From: Bacillota bacterium
Lineage (GTDB): Bacteria > Bacillota > Limnochordia > Limnochordales > ZCTH02-B6
DNA: 34,363 nucleotides
Assembly (NCBI GenBank): GCA_017656145.1
Contig: JACDOI010000025.1
Location: forward strand, 1 to 34,363
Direction of reading: 5' to 3'
Program-made: the position numbers and the translations under genes
The notes under the pieces: model-generated
What the model saw: the letters and a program-made list of their open reading frames with translations, nothing else
The model's database searches: none
What the model was told of the DNA's origin: nothing
Shown here: one piece after another, positions 16,283 to 24,806 of the stretch
Layout of the letters: every line of letters starts with the position of its first letter
Position numbering within the stretch: the first letter of the stretch is position 1

Positions 16283-16696
16283 ATGTCAGTAAGCTACGCG
16301 CAACAGGCGGCCCGGCAATACCGGACGACCCAGGTGTCCACCGCCGGCCCGATGAAGCTGGTGCTCATGTTGTACGACGGCGCCATCCGGTTTGTGAACC
16401 AGGCGGCGGCGGCAGTGGAGAGCAACAAGCTTGAAGAAGCGCACCGCAGCCTGCTCCGGGCTCAGGACATCTTAGCGGAGCTCGACGGCGCCCTGGACAG
16501 AAGTGCGGGGGAGATCGCGGAAAACTTGCACCGCCTGTACGATTACATGCAGCGGCGGCTCATCGAAGGGAACGTGCGAAAAGATCCGGAACCGCTGCGG
16601 GAAGTCGCCGGCCTCCTCGAACAACTGCAGGAGGCTTGGCAGGCGGTGGCGCAAAGCGAGGGAGGCTCGGCCCATGGCCGGCCAGCGCGCGCCTGA
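16283..16696 (+). CDS. fliS: flagellin export chaperone FliS
   Basis: A 137-residue helical protein. It begins YAQQAARQYRTTQVSTAGPMKLVLMLYDGAIRFV, the FliS signature (Y-x-x-n-x-v-x-T-a-x-P-x-x-L-i-x-m-L-Y-d-g), followed by the helix ILAELDGALDRSAGEIAENLHRLYDYMQRRL. FliS binds the disordered C-terminus of flagellin in the cytosol and delivers it to the export gate. ATG 16283 has GGAGG 7 bases upstream. Its end overlaps the next gene by 23 bases. Confidence 0.95.
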   Translation: MSVSYAQQAARQYRTTQVSTAGPMKLVLMLYDGAIRFVNQAAAAVESNKLEEAHRSLLRAQDILAELDGALDRSAGEIAENLHRLYDYMQRRLIEGNVRKDPEPLREVAGLLEQLQEAWQAVAQSEGGSAHGRPARA

Positions 16697-17207
16697 AGAG
16701 GCGGTCAGCGCCCTCGAGCAGCTCGTTGCGGGCTACACCGGCCAGCTGGAAGGTTACCGCGAGTGGCTGGCCCTGGCCCGCCGGGCCCAGGAACGCCTGG
16801 ACCAAGGAGACCTGGACGGATTTTTGCGCCTGCACGCGGAAAAAGACGAGGTGGCTGCCCGCGTCCGGGAATTGGAGCAGCGGGTCCGGGAATGCCGGGA
16901 ACGGCTGGGGCAAGCTTTGGGTTCGCCGGATCTCACGCTCCAGGATCTGGCCCGGGCGCAAAGCAAGTGGTCCGAACCGGCCGTGGATGAGGCCGTGGCG
17001 GAGCTGCGATCGTTGCTCGCCGACCTTGAGGCGGTCATCCGGGAACTGGAGCAAGTCGAAGCCTCCACGGAGCGACAGCTTCGGGAGCGGCTGCGGGGAT
17101 TGAGGCGAGAGCTCACCGAAACCCGCACGACCCGCCGGGCCGTTCGTTCATACCGCCAGCCAGCGCTTGAACCCGGCGAATCCCGATTTATCGACCGGAA
17201 AGGCTAG
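16674..17207 (+). CDS. FliT/FlgN-like flagellar export chaperone
   Basis: A 177-residue, almost entirely helical and charged protein with leucine-rich heptads (ALEQLVAGYTGQLEGYREWLALARRAQERLDQGDLDGFLRLHAEKDEVAARVRELEQRV). It resembles FlgN-domain and FliT chaperones, which bind hook-associated proteins or FliD. ATG 16674 has GAGGGAGG about 9 bases upstream, inside the end of fliS (23-base overlap). Its place directly after fliS is where Bacillus carries fliT. FliT is the likely role, but sequence alone does not separate FliT from FlgN. The C-terminal ~30 residues are basic and may be disordered. Confidence 0.75.
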   Translation: MAGQRAPEEAVSALEQLVAGYTGQLEGYREWLALARRAQERLDQGDLDGFLRLHAEKDEVAARVRELEQRVRECRERLGQALGSPDLTLQDLARAQSKWSEPAVDEAVAELRSLLADLEAVIRELEQVEASTERQLRERLRGLRRELTETRTTRRAVRSYRQPALEPGESRFIDRKG

Positions 17208-17570
17208 CACCGGGAAGGGCCCGGTCATCCCCCGCGACTTGGCCGCGCGAGGAGCGGCCGGGTGCGAGGCGAACGGGATATGCGCGCCCTTTGCCCCCGT
17301 TTGAGAAGAAACCCCCGCCGCGCGGGTTCCTCGGCCTTGGGGGGGTGGGGGAAACAGCGTTGGAAACCGCGCCCGCGGGGGCTCTTCCAGCCCGGGGCTC
17401 AGAACCCCGATGCTCGTGTTGTTATGCAAGCTTGGACGTTGCGCGGCCGTTTCCTGTGGGTCTGCGGTCCTGATTTTTTCCTGGGACTTTTTTCCTGAGA
17501 CCCCCTGCTTGCCGGACCGTCCCGGTGGGACGAACATACTCCAGCGCCCGCTTGCGCGGGCTGAGCGGTG
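17208..17570 (+). other. intergenic region between flagellar and chemotaxis operons
   Basis: About 360 bases with no credible gene. It holds several GC-rich inverted repeats: GGCCGC (17241-17246) with GCGGCC (17254-17259), and GCCCGC with GCGGGC around 17544-17560 just before the sigma-D promoter. Two T6 tracts near 17474 and 17488 lie in near-identical TTTTTTCCTG repeats. One or more of these probably ends the flagellar transcript, but no single stem plus T-run is convincing. Confidence 0.4.
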
Positions 17571-17597
17571 TTAAGTGTTGAGCTGCGCGTTCCGATA
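17571..17597 (+). promoter_or_regulatory. sigma-D promoter for the MCP-che operon
   Basis: TTAA (17571-17574), 17 bases, CCGATA (17592-17597). The -35 differs from TAAA at one position, and the -10 is the best match of the three. It lies 36-42 bases before the third receptor gene and has the same spacing as the candidates at 9710 and 14364. Confidence 0.65.
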
Positions 17598-17632
17598 GAA
17601 ATCAATACAGGGCATCCTCGGGTTGGAAGGGG

Positions 17633-19477
17633 ATGAACGTGGCACGGAAACGGTCTATCTGGCGTCGTGTTCGGGTTGCGGGCAAAGTCGGGGGAGGCTT
17701 TGCGGCCGTCTTGTTGTTGATGGCCTTTGTCGCTTTTTTGGGAATGCGGGCCGTCAATGAAGCGGTTCAGTCGTTCGACCGCTTGCTTGAGGCCGACACC
17801 CGGTCGGCCGTCATCGCCGAGCGGCTCGAGCTGTTGACGGCCAACGCCATTGCCGGGGTGCTCGAATACTTCCTGCCCCCCAGCACCATCGCGGCCATGC
17901 AGGAGGAATGGCTGGCCACCTGGGACGAACTTTCCGCGAGGTTGCCGGATCCCGAAGACCAGGCCCTGTTGGCCACGGTGCGGGAGAGCCATGCAGCGTT
18001 TTTCGCCCTGTCGCAGGAAGAGTTTGCCGCGTTTGCGCAGCAAGAGGAGCTCCAGAACTTGGCCGGGCAAGCCACCGCGGACGTTCGGAGCCTTGTTGAG
18101 CACTTGAATGGCCGGGTGGAGGCCACCCAGATGGAGTCCCGGAAAGCGGCCCAGCTGGCCGAAGTGCGCATCGCGGCCGCCGCAGCGGTGGCGCTTGTCG
18201 TCGGGATTGTGCTGGCTGTCATGCTGACCCGCTTGATCAGCCGCCCGCTCGTGGCGCTTTCGGCCGTGGCCGGCCAGGTCGCCGCGGGCGACTTGACGGT
18301 GGAAATCTCCAGCGGCGGCCAGGAGGACGAGGTGGGGCAGCTGGCCGAGGCGTTTGGCCGGATGACCGCCGGTCTCCGAAGCATCGTCCAACAGGTGACC
18401 CAAGCCGTCGACACCTTGAACGCGAGCAGCGGGGAATTGTCGTCGTCCGCGGAGGAGGCGGCTCGGGTCACCCAGGAGATCGCCCGGACCATCGAGCAGG
18501 TGGCGGCCGGGACCGGCGAGCAGAGCCGTACTGTCCAGGAGGTCGTAGGCGCGGTGGCTGAGCTCAAAAAGGCCATCGACCGCATCGCCTCCGGCGCCCG
18601 GGAGCAGGCCCGGGTGGTAGACGCGGGCGGTCGGCTCATCGGCGAGATGATGCAATCGGTGCAGGCAGTCGCCGAAAGCGCGCGCCATGTGGCCGCTGCT
18701 TCCGATGAGAGCGTCAAGACGGCCCAGCGGGGCGGGCAGACGGTCCGGCAAACGGTGGCGGGCATGGAGGGCATCCACAACACGGTGTTCGCCACCGCGG
18801 ACAAGGTGCGGCAACTCGGGGTTCACTCGCAAAAAGTGGGCGAGATCGTCCAGGTCATCTCCGACATCGCCGAGCAAACCAACCTTCTTGCCCTCAACGC
18901 GGCCATTGAGGCCGCCCGAGCCGGCGAGCACGGCAAAGGGTTTGCGGTGGTGGCCGACGAAGTGCGGAAGCTGGCAGAGCGATCGGCATCTTCGGCCAAG
19001 GAGATCGCAAGTCTCATCAACGACATGAAGACGGGGATCGACGAGGCGGTTCAGGCCATGCAGGCCGGCACCCAGGAGGTGGCCAGCGGCACCGAGCAGG
19101 CCAAGGCCGCGGGGCAAGCGCTGGACGAGATCATGTCGACTTTGGAATCCACCAACCAGCGGGTGCAGGCCATCACCCGGGATACGCAGAGCATCGCCGA
19201 GCGGGTGGAGCAAGTCATGTCGGCTGTGGAGGCGGTGGCCCGGATAACCGAGGACAGCACGGCGGCCGCCGAGGAGATGGCCGCCCGCAGCGAGCAGGTA
19301 GTGAGCGCGATGGAGAGCATCTCCGCTGTGTCGGAAGAGACCGCGGCCAGCTCTGAGGAGGTCAGCGCGTCGGCCGAGGAGATGAACGCCTCCGTGGAAG
19401 GCATGGCCGGCTCGGCTCGAGGGCTGAGCGAGATGGCGGGGAATTTGAAGCAGCTCGTAGCGCAGTTCCGCACGTGA
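17633..19477 (+). CDS. methyl-accepting chemotaxis protein, first gene of che operon
   Basis: A 614-residue receptor. TM1 is at ~19-38 ([19 protein letters not shown]). An all-helical external region of ~140 residues follows (four-helix-bundle type), then TM2 at ~183-203 ([17 protein letters not shown]) and HAMP. The signalling hairpin reads [26 protein letters not shown] and then [17 protein letters not shown]. The tail is rich in Glu pairs ([25 protein letters not shown]) that fit methylation helices. ATG 17633 has its Shine-Dalgarno (GGAAGGGG) almost adjacent. GTG 17639 is better spaced and would give VARKRS..., like the start of the first receptor. Located 12 bases before cheW, it is probably co-transcribed with the whole che operon. 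Confidence 0.92.
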   Translation: MNVARKRSIWRRVRVAGKVGGGFAAVLLLMAFVAFLGMRAVNEAVQSFDRLLEADTRSAVIAERLELLTANAIAGVLEYFLPPSTIAAMQEEWLATWDELSARLPDPEDQALLATVRESHAAFFALSQEEFAAFAQQEELQNLAGQATADVRSLVEHLNGRVEATQMESRKAAQLAEVRIAAAAAVALVVGIVLAVMLTRLISRPLVALSAVAGQVAAGDLTVEISSGGQEDEVGQLAEAFGRMTAGLRSIVQQVTQAVDTLNASSGELSSSAEEAARVTQEIARTIEQVAAGTGEQSRTVQEVVGAVAELKKAIDRIASGAREQARVVDAGGRLIGEMMQSVQAVAESARHVAAASDESVKTAQRGGQTVRQTVAGMEGIHNTVFATADKVRQLGVHSQKVGEIVQVISDIAEQTNLLALNAAIEAARAGEHGKGFAVVADEVRKLAERSASSAKEIASLINDMKTGIDEAVQAMQAGTQEVASGTEQAKAAGQALDEIMSTLESTNQRVQAITRDTQSIAERVEQVMSAVEAVARITEDSTAAAEEMAARSEQVVSAMESISAVSEETAASSEEVSASAEEMNASVEGMAGSARGLSEMAGNLKQLVAQFRT

Positions 19478-19489
19478 GAGGTGACGTAC

Positions 19490-19996
19490 GTGGCCACAGG
19501 GTCGGTGCAGGGCGCGGTCTCCGGGCAGATGCAACTGGTGGTTTTCCGCCTGGCCGGAGAGCTGTACGGGGTTGACATTCAGCAGGTCCGGGAGATCATC
19601 CGCGTTCCGGAGGTGACCCGGGTCCCTCGGACGCCCGACTTCGTCGAAGGCGTCATCAACTTGCGGGGAAGCGTCATTCCCGTCCTGGACTTGCGCAAGC
19701 GGTTCCGGTTGCCGGCGGGCGAGGCCGACCGGGAGCGGCGCATCGTCGTCGTCGAGATGGGCGAGCAGACGCTGGGCGTCATCGTGGATGCGGTCTCCGA
19801 GGTGCTGCGGCTTGACCAAGACCGGATCGAGCCGCCGTCGCCCTACATCGTCAACGTAGATTCCCAGTACATCACCGGCATCGCCCGGCTGGAAGACCGG
19901 CTCATCATCTTGCTTGATCTGAACAAGGTCCTGTCCGCGGGAGAGCGAGAGGAACTAGAGCGGTTGGAGGAACCGGAACAGGATGGGCGGAATTGA
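19490..19996 (+). CDS. cheW: chemotaxis adaptor CheW
   Basis: This CheW (168 residues) bridges receptors and the kinase CheA. The beta-barrel fold is seen in LVVFRLAGELYGVDIQQVREIIRV, the motif VPRTPDFVEGVINLRGSVIPVLDLRKRF, and EQTLGVIVDAVSEVLRL ... IVNVDSQYITGIARLEDRLIILLDLNKVL. GTG 19490 is chosen over GTG 19481 because GAGAGGTG is spaced 7 bases from it. It overlaps cheA by 14 bases. The ~20-residue acidic C-terminal tail (EREELERLEEPEQ) is an extension beyond the core fold. Confidence 0.95.
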   Translation: MATGSVQGAVSGQMQLVVFRLAGELYGVDIQQVREIIRVPEVTRVPRTPDFVEGVINLRGSVIPVLDLRKRFRLPAGEADRERRIVVVEMGEQTLGVIVDAVSEVLRLDQDRIEPPSPYIVNVDSQYITGIARLEDRLIILLDLNKVLSAGEREELERLEEPEQDGRN

Positions 19997-22208
19997 GCTG
20001 AGCCCGGAAGAGCTGGAGCTGTTCCTCACCGAGTCCACCGAGATGGTGGACACCATGGAGGAACTGCTGGTCACTCTGGAAACCGAGGGCGGCAGCGAAG
20101 CGGTAGCCGCCATCTTCCGGGCTGCCCATACGCTGAAAGGCGGCGCGGCCACCGCCGGCATGGAAAACATCGCTCGCCTGACCCATGCCCTCGAGTCGCT
20201 GCTGGACCTGGTGCGAAGCGGCGAGCGAGCGGTGGACGCCGATTTGGTGGACGCCTTGCTTGAGGCCGTGGACGTCCTTCGCCGGTGCCTGGCGGCCGTC
20301 AAGGAGGACGGGACCGACGAATCGGTGGACGTGGGGGGGTTGGCCGCGCGGCTTGAGGCGCTGGCCCAAGAGCCCCCTGGCGGGACCCCGGGGCTTTCCG
20401 GGCGCGCGGACGGTCCATCCGGGCAAGCCGCACCGGCATCTCAAGGCAGCACCGGAACGGCTGCCGGGGAACCGGTGCAGGAAGCCTCGAGAAAAGACGG
20501 TTCGGGGAAGGATGAGAGCGGCAAGCTCGCGCGGCTTTCCGGGCAAGTGGCGGAGGGCGAGCGGGTGTTCCGGTTCATTGTTGATGTGGAGCCGGATGCG
20601 GCTATGCCGTCCATCCGCCTCTACCAGGCGCTGATGGTGTTTGAAGAGCACGGCCGGGTGCTCCAGTCAAACCCCACGGTGAAAGAGATCGAGGAGACTA
20701 CCGCGGATCACACGCGCCTGGAGGCGCTTGTGGTGACTGCGGAAAATCCGCAGGACGTGCAGGCCGCCCTTGCAGAGGTCAGCCACCTGCGCCAGGTGAG
20801 CTGGGAAGCGGTGGGCGGGCCGTCCGACAAGCCGGATGAAGGGGCGGGCCGCGGGCCTGCCCCAGGGCCTGCGGGTGCGGGCGGAGCGCCTAGCCGCCAA
20901 GGCGCGGGCAGCAGCGGGCCTGGTCGAAAACCTCCGGGCAGCGGCGGCGACGGGCCGGCGGCGCCCTCGGCCGCGCCGATGGCCGATACCATTCGGGTCA
21001 GCGTGCGGGTGCTCGATCGTTTGATGAATCTCGTCGGGGAGCTCGTCATCGACCGGACCCGCCTGGCGCGGCTGGGCCATGTCGATCTGCAGCTGCAGGA
21101 GCTTCAAGAGGAGCTGGAGCTTGTGTCCGGTCACCTCAGCCGGATCACCGCCGAGCTGCAGGACACCATCATGCAGGCTCGCATGGTGCCGCTGGAGACG
21201 TTGTTTCGCAAGTTTCCCCGCATGGTCCGGGATTTGGCCCGCCGCCTGGGCAAGGACGTGCGGTTTGAGATTCTCGGCGAGGATACCGAGCTGGACCGGG
21301 CGGTCATCGAGCAGATCAGCGACCCGCTGGTGCACCTCATCCGCAACGCGGTGGATCACGGCCTTGAGCCGCCGCAGGATCGGGTCGCGGCTGGAAAATC
21401 GGCCCAAGGGCTCGTGCGGCTCTCGGCCTACCACCAGGAGAACAACATTTATATCGAAGTGGCCGACGACGGCCGCGGCATCGACGCGGAACGGGTGAAG
21501 AGGACCGCCGTCGCCCGGGGGCTTCTCACAGCCGACGAAGCGCAGCAACTTCATCCCGCCGAGGCGTTGGAACTGTTGTTCCTCCCGGGCTTCAGCACGG
21601 CCGGTCAGGTCACCGACGTTTCCGGTCGGGGCGTGGGCTTGGACGTGGTCAAGAAAAACATCGAGCGGGTCAACGGCACGGTATCGATCCAGTCCGATCC
21701 CGGACGCGGGACCCGATTCATCATCCGGCTGCCGTTGACGCTGGCCATCGTCCAAGCGCTGCTCGTCAACATCCGGGGGACGATGTTCGCGGTGCCGCTG
21801 GACAGCATTGTGGAGATCTTGCTCGTCGGCGGGGAGCGGGTGCGGATGGCGAACGGCTGGCCCATGGTCCCCGTGCGGGATCAGGTGATCCCGCTGGTCA
21901 ACCCGGGCGACGTGTGGGGGGCGGCGTTTGCCGCCGCATGGCGGGAAGATGCGTCCAATCCGGTCGTGGTCCTGCGATCGGGGGCGGGGCCTTTGGCCCT
22001 GGCCGTGGACCGGCTCATCGGCGAGCAAGAGATCGTGATCAAGACCATCGACGGCATGGGGGGTCAGGTGCCGGGCATATCCGGCGCATCGATCCTCGGC
22101 GACGGCTCGGTGGCGCTCATCCTGGACGTCACCGGATTTACGAAGGAGGTGCGCCGGCTTGGCACCGCCTTCCGCGGACATGGAGGCCATTTTGAGAAGA
22201 GCGCTTGA
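19983..22208 (+). CDS. cheA: chemotaxis histidine kinase CheA
   Basis: A 741-residue CheA with all five domains. P1 (HPt, 1-105) has the phosphorylated His49 in AAHTLKGG. P2 (~185-270) is the CheY/CheB docking domain (VFRFIVDVEPDAAMPSIRLYQAL). A Gly/Pro/Ala-rich linker spans ~278-335. P3 is the dimerisation domain (IRVSVRVLDRLMNLVGELVIDRTRL). P4 is the ATPase with N-box HLIRNAVDHGLE, G1 VADDGRGID and G2 SGRGVGLDVVK. P5 is the CheW-like domain to the end. It transfers phosphate to CheY and CheB under receptor control. ATG 19983 overlaps cheW by 14 bases. Its last 50 bases also contain the start region of cheC. Confidence 0.97.
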   Translation: MGGIELSPEELELFLTESTEMVDTMEELLVTLETEGGSEAVAAIFRAAHTLKGGAATAGMENIARLTHALESLLDLVRSGERAVDADLVDALLEAVDVLRRCLAAVKEDGTDESVDVGGLAARLEALAQEPPGGTPGLSGRADGPSGQAAPASQGSTGTAAGEPVQEASRKDGSGKDESGKLARLSGQVAEGERVFRFIVDVEPDAAMPSIRLYQALMVFEEHGRVLQSNPTVKEIEETTADHTRLEALVVTAENPQDVQAALAEVSHLRQVSWEAVGGPSDKPDEGAGRGPAPGPAGAGGAPSRQGAGSSGPGRKPPGSGGDGPAAPSAAPMADTIRVSVRVLDRLMNLVGELVIDRTRLARLGHVDLQLQELQEELELVSGHLSRITAELQDTIMQARMVPLETLFRKFPRMVRDLARRLGKDVRFEILGEDTELDRAVIEQISDPLVHLIRNAVDHGLEPPQDRVAAGKSAQGLVRLSAYHQENNIYIEVADDGRGIDAERVKRTAVARGLLTADEAQQLHPAEALELLFLPGFSTAGQVTDVSGRGVGLDVVKKNIERVNGTVSIQSDPGRGTRFIIRLPLTLAIVQALLVNIRGTMFAVPLDSIVEILLVGGERVRMANGWPMVPVRDQVIPLVNPGDVWGAAFAAAWREDASNPVVVLRSGAGPLALAVDRLIGEQEIVIKTIDGMGGQVPGISGASILGDGSVALILDVTGFTKEVRRLGTAFRGHGGHFEKSA

Positions 22209-22752
22209 TCATTCGGCCGAGGCGCTGTCGGGGTTTCTCGGAACGAAGCTGGCCCGGGCGGCCGACGTGCAGCTGTCGCGGCACCGGCTGGCGGACTTGC
22301 CCGTGCTGTGCGGGCCGGAGGAGACGCCGGTGGCCGGGGTGTTTCTTGAAGTGCAAGGGGATCTGCACGGATACTTGCTTTTGGTCATTCCGGCCGAGGA
22401 AGCCCGGGACATGGAGTCGAAATTGTTGGCGGTCGCGGGAACCGAGGACCCGGAGGGGACCGGGGAGCTCGCGGATTCCGCCCTGGGAGAATTGGGGAAC
22501 GTGGTTGGATCGGCATTTCTGAACGAGTTGGCCGACCGATTTCACCTGTCGGTCACGCCGTCTCCGCCTCAGGTCGCTCGAGATATGGTCGGGGCGTTGC
22601 TTTCCACTCTGGCTGGCGCCCTGGCTGTCGAAGAACGGACGGAACTGCCCGTGGTTCGAACGGAGCTCGTGTCGGACGTGTCGCGGCTCGCCGCGTACTT
22701 GCTCTGGATTCCGGGAGGCACCGACTGGAACCGGCTGGAGGCCATGGCTTGA
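22159..22752 (+). CDS. cheC: CheY-P phosphatase CheC (single active site)
   Basis: A 197-residue CheC-like protein. CheC normally has two E-x-x-N active-site motifs. Here the C-terminal one is intact (SALGELGNVVGSAFLNELAD, Glu111 and Asn114), followed by the expected SPPQVARDMVGALLS. The N-terminal copy is degenerate (ALDHSAEALSGFLG, no E..N). It should dephosphorylate CheY-P and may bind CheD as in Bacillus. The start is TTG 22159. A near-perfect Shine-Dalgarno (AAGGAGGTG, 22143-22150 region) lies 8 bases upstream, inside cheA, giving a 50-base overlap; ATG 22180 has no such signal. Its stop overlaps the TTG start of cheD. Confidence 0.85.
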   Translation: MAPPSADMEAILRRALDHSAEALSGFLGTKLARAADVQLSRHRLADLPVLCGPEETPVAGVFLEVQGDLHGYLLLVIPAEEARDMESKLLAVAGTEDPEGTGELADSALGELGNVVGSAFLNELADRFHLSVTPSPPQVARDMVGALLSTLAGALAVEERTELPVVRTELVSDVSRLAAYLLWIPGGTDWNRLEAMA

Positions 22753-23279
22753 GACGGGTGTCCCTTGGATTGGGTGAGTACCGGGCGGGCAAGGCCGGGG
22801 CGGAGCAATGGTTTATCTACGGGCTTGGTTCGTGCGTAGGACTGATACTTTGCGATCCGACGCGGCAGGTTTCGGCGATGGCTCATGTCGTGCTACCGGA
22901 AAAGGGCCGTTCCTTGTCAGGCGAACCCGCCAAGTACGCGGACACGGCCGTTCCCTTTCTGCTTGAACAGATGGAACGCCTCGGGGCGGAACGGTCGTCG
23001 GTGTACGCCCAAATGGCCGGAGGGGCCCGCATGCTGGCCATCAGCGGCCTTGGCGACATCGGCGGCCGCAACGCGGCTGCGCTCCGCGAGACGCTGGCCG
23101 AGCACGGCATTCCCCTCGTGGCAGAACGGGTCGGCGGCACCCAAGGGCGCACGCTGCGGTGGGACTTGTCCACCGGCCGGGCAGTGGTCAGCCGGGTGGG
23201 TGCTCCGGACGAGATCCTGACCCCGCAACAGTACGTGTACGGGGAGGTGCCCGTCTATGGCCGTAGTGCTAGTCGTTGA
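22749..23279 (+). CDS. cheD: receptor glutamine deamidase CheD
   Basis: A 176-residue CheD. The catalytic cysteine is in GLGSCVGLILCD (Cys29) and the catalytic histidine in MAHVVLP (His46). The downstream motif reads AQMAGGARML ... IGGRNAAALRETLAEHGIPLVAERVGGTQGRTLRWDLSTGRAVV, matching the family throughout. CheD converts receptor Gln to Glu and is a partner of CheC. TTG 22749 is the start: GGAGG (22737-22741) is 7 bases upstream and the codon overlaps the cheC stop. It overlaps cheY by 23 bases. Confidence 0.95.
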   Translation: MRRVSLGLGEYRAGKAGAEQWFIYGLGSCVGLILCDPTRQVSAMAHVVLPEKGRSLSGEPAKYADTAVPFLLEQMERLGAERSSVYAQMAGGARMLAISGLGDIGGRNAAALRETLAEHGIPLVAERVGGTQGRTLRWDLSTGRAVVSRVGAPDEILTPQQYVYGEVPVYGRSASR

Positions 23280-23613
23280 CGACGCTCAGTTCATGCGGCT
23301 CCGCCTCAACAAGCTGTTGACCGAGGCGGGCTACGAAGTGGTGGAGGCGGCCAACGGGGCGGAGGCGCTGGAGAAATATGCCCAGCGGCCCGCGGACGTG
23401 GTTCTTATGGACATCACCATGCCCCAGATGGACGGCCTGACCGCTCTGAAGGAGTTGCGGCAGCGGTTTCCCGACGCGAAGGTAGTCATGTGCAGCGCGT
23501 TGGGGCAGCAGAGCGCCGTGCTGGAGGCCATCAAGTCAGGAGCCAAGGACTTCATCGTCAAGCCGTTCCAGCCTGATCGGGTATTGCAGGCCGTAGCGAA
23601 GCTGGTGAATTGA
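23257..23613 (+). CDS. cheY: response regulator CheY
   Basis: A 118-residue stand-alone receiver domain. It shows the acidic pair DD (8-9), phosphorylation site Asp52 in LMDITMPQMDG, the switch Ser in MCSALGQQ, and the Lys in FIVKPFQPDRV. Phosphorylated CheY binds the flagellar motor switch. ATG 23257 follows GGGGAGG inside the end of cheD. Its TGA overlaps the cheB start region. Confidence 0.95.
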   Translation: MAVVLVVDDAQFMRLRLNKLLTEAGYEVVEAANGAEALEKYAQRPADVVLMDITMPQMDGLTALKELRQRFPDAKVVMCSALGQQSAVLEAIKSGAKDFIVKPFQPDRVLQAVAKLVN

Positions 23614-24806
23614 TGGCGCCCATCCGTGTCCTGGTCGTTGACGACTCCGCTCTGATGCGCCAGATGATCAGCCGCTTCCTGGAGGAAGCGGGCATGGAAG
23701 TGTGCGGCACGGCCCGGGACGGGATCGAGGGGCTGCAGAAGGCGCTGGAGCTTAGTCCCGACGTGATCACCTTGGACGTCGAGATGCCGCGCATGGACGG
23801 GCTTGAGATGCTGCGGCGGCTCATGCGGGAACGCCCACTGCCGGTCGTCATGGTGTCCAGCGTCACCCAGCGGCAGGCTCCCGCAGCCATTGAGGCGCTG
23901 CTCATCGGCGCGGTCGACGTGGTGGCCAAGCCCGGTGGGCCCATCTCTCTCAATTTGGCCGACGTAAGGGACGAGTTGGTCGCCAAAGTGCGGGCTGCCG
24001 CCCGGGCGGTGCCAGGAGAGCGCCCGGGAGCGGGCACAGGGCGCGGCTCCCGAGGACAGGCGAGAACCGTCGCCGCTTTCGAGGCCGCTCCTGCTCGGGA
24101 AAGCGCCGAGGCCTTCCCGCCCCGTGAAGCGGCCGCCGCTCGCGAGCTTGCTGCAGCGATTGAGGGTGACCGGGATGGTGCTGCTGCCGGAGACGAAGCG
24201 GTCAAACCGCGCGCTGCAGGCGCGCAGGGCCCTCGGGGGCCCGCTCCGGTCATCGTGGGCAGCTCCACCGGCGGTCCGGGGGCGCTCAGCACCCTGCTCA
24301 GTGGCCTGCCGGCGGGCTTTCCCCGGCCTATCATCATCGTCCAGCACATGCCGCCCGGGTTCACCGCCTCGCTGGCGCACCGGCTGGACAGCCTGTCCCC
24401 GCTTTCGGTGCGGGAGGCCGTTGAAGGGCGGGTGCCCCGGGCCGGCGAAGTATGGGTGGCCCGGGGCGGCCGTCACCTCGTGTTCGATCGCCGGGGACGC
24501 ATGCGGTTCAGCGACGCCCCACCTCACCTCGGCGTGCGGCCTGCGGTGGACGTGACGCTTGAGTCCGCGGTGGACGTCTGGGGCGGTTCGGTGCTGGCGG
24601 TTATCCTGACCGGCATGGGTGTGGACGGCTGCCGGGGTGCCCGCAAGCTCAAGAAGGCCGGCGGGCAAGTGCTGGCTCAAGACGAGGCCACTTCTGTCGT
24701 ATACGGCATGCCCCGAGCCGTCGCTGAGCTGGCGCTGGCCGATGAAATCCGCAGTCTGCCCGCGATGGCGGGGGCGCTGGTGCGGGCCGTGGGCGCCTGC
24801 GCGTGA
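23613..24806 (+). CDS. cheB: chemotaxis methylesterase/deamidase CheB
   Basis: About 397 residues. The N-terminal receiver domain (VLVVDDSALMR; phosphorylation Asp55 in TLDVEMPRMDG; SSVTQ; KPGGP) is joined by a long Ala/Arg/Glu-rich linker (~135-205) to the methylesterase domain. The catalytic triad motifs are visible: Ser in VGSSTGGPGAL, His in VQHMPPGFT, and Asp in LTGMGVDG. CheB removes methyl groups from receptor glutamates once phosphorylated by CheA. ATG 23613 overlaps the cheY stop; a TTG one codon earlier is also possible. Its end overlaps the cheR start (GTGA). Confidence 0.96.
   Translation: MAPIRVLVVDDSALMRQMISRFLEEAGMEVCGTARDGIEGLQKALELSPDVITLDVEMPRMDGLEMLRRLMRERPLPVVMVSSVTQRQAPAAIEALLIGAVDVVAKPGGPISLNLADVRDELVAKVRAAARAVPGERPGAGTGRGSRGQARTVAAFEAAPARESAEAFPPREAAAARELAAAIEGDRDGAAAGDEAVKPRAAGAQGPRGPAPVIVGSSTGGPGALSTLLSGLPAGFPRPIIIVQHMPPGFTASLAHRLDSLSPLSVREAVEGRVPRAGEVWVARGGRHLVFDRRGRMRFSDAPPHLGVRPAVDVTLESAVDVWGGSVLAVILTGMGVDGCRGARKLKKAGGQVLAQDEATSVVYGMPRAVAELALADEIRSLPAMAGALVRAVGACA

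Noticed and set aside
17399-19819. 806-codon open frame on the minus strand
   Set aside because: It is antisense to the third MCP and cheW. His/Leu/Gly/Arg-rich composition is typical of the shadow frame of GC-rich coding DNA, and there is no domain.
20667-22190. 507-codon minus-strand frame
   Set aside because: Shadow of cheA, which is certain from its domains.
23331-24680. 449-codon minus-strand frame
   Set aside because: Antisense to cheY and cheB, with no recognisable protein family.
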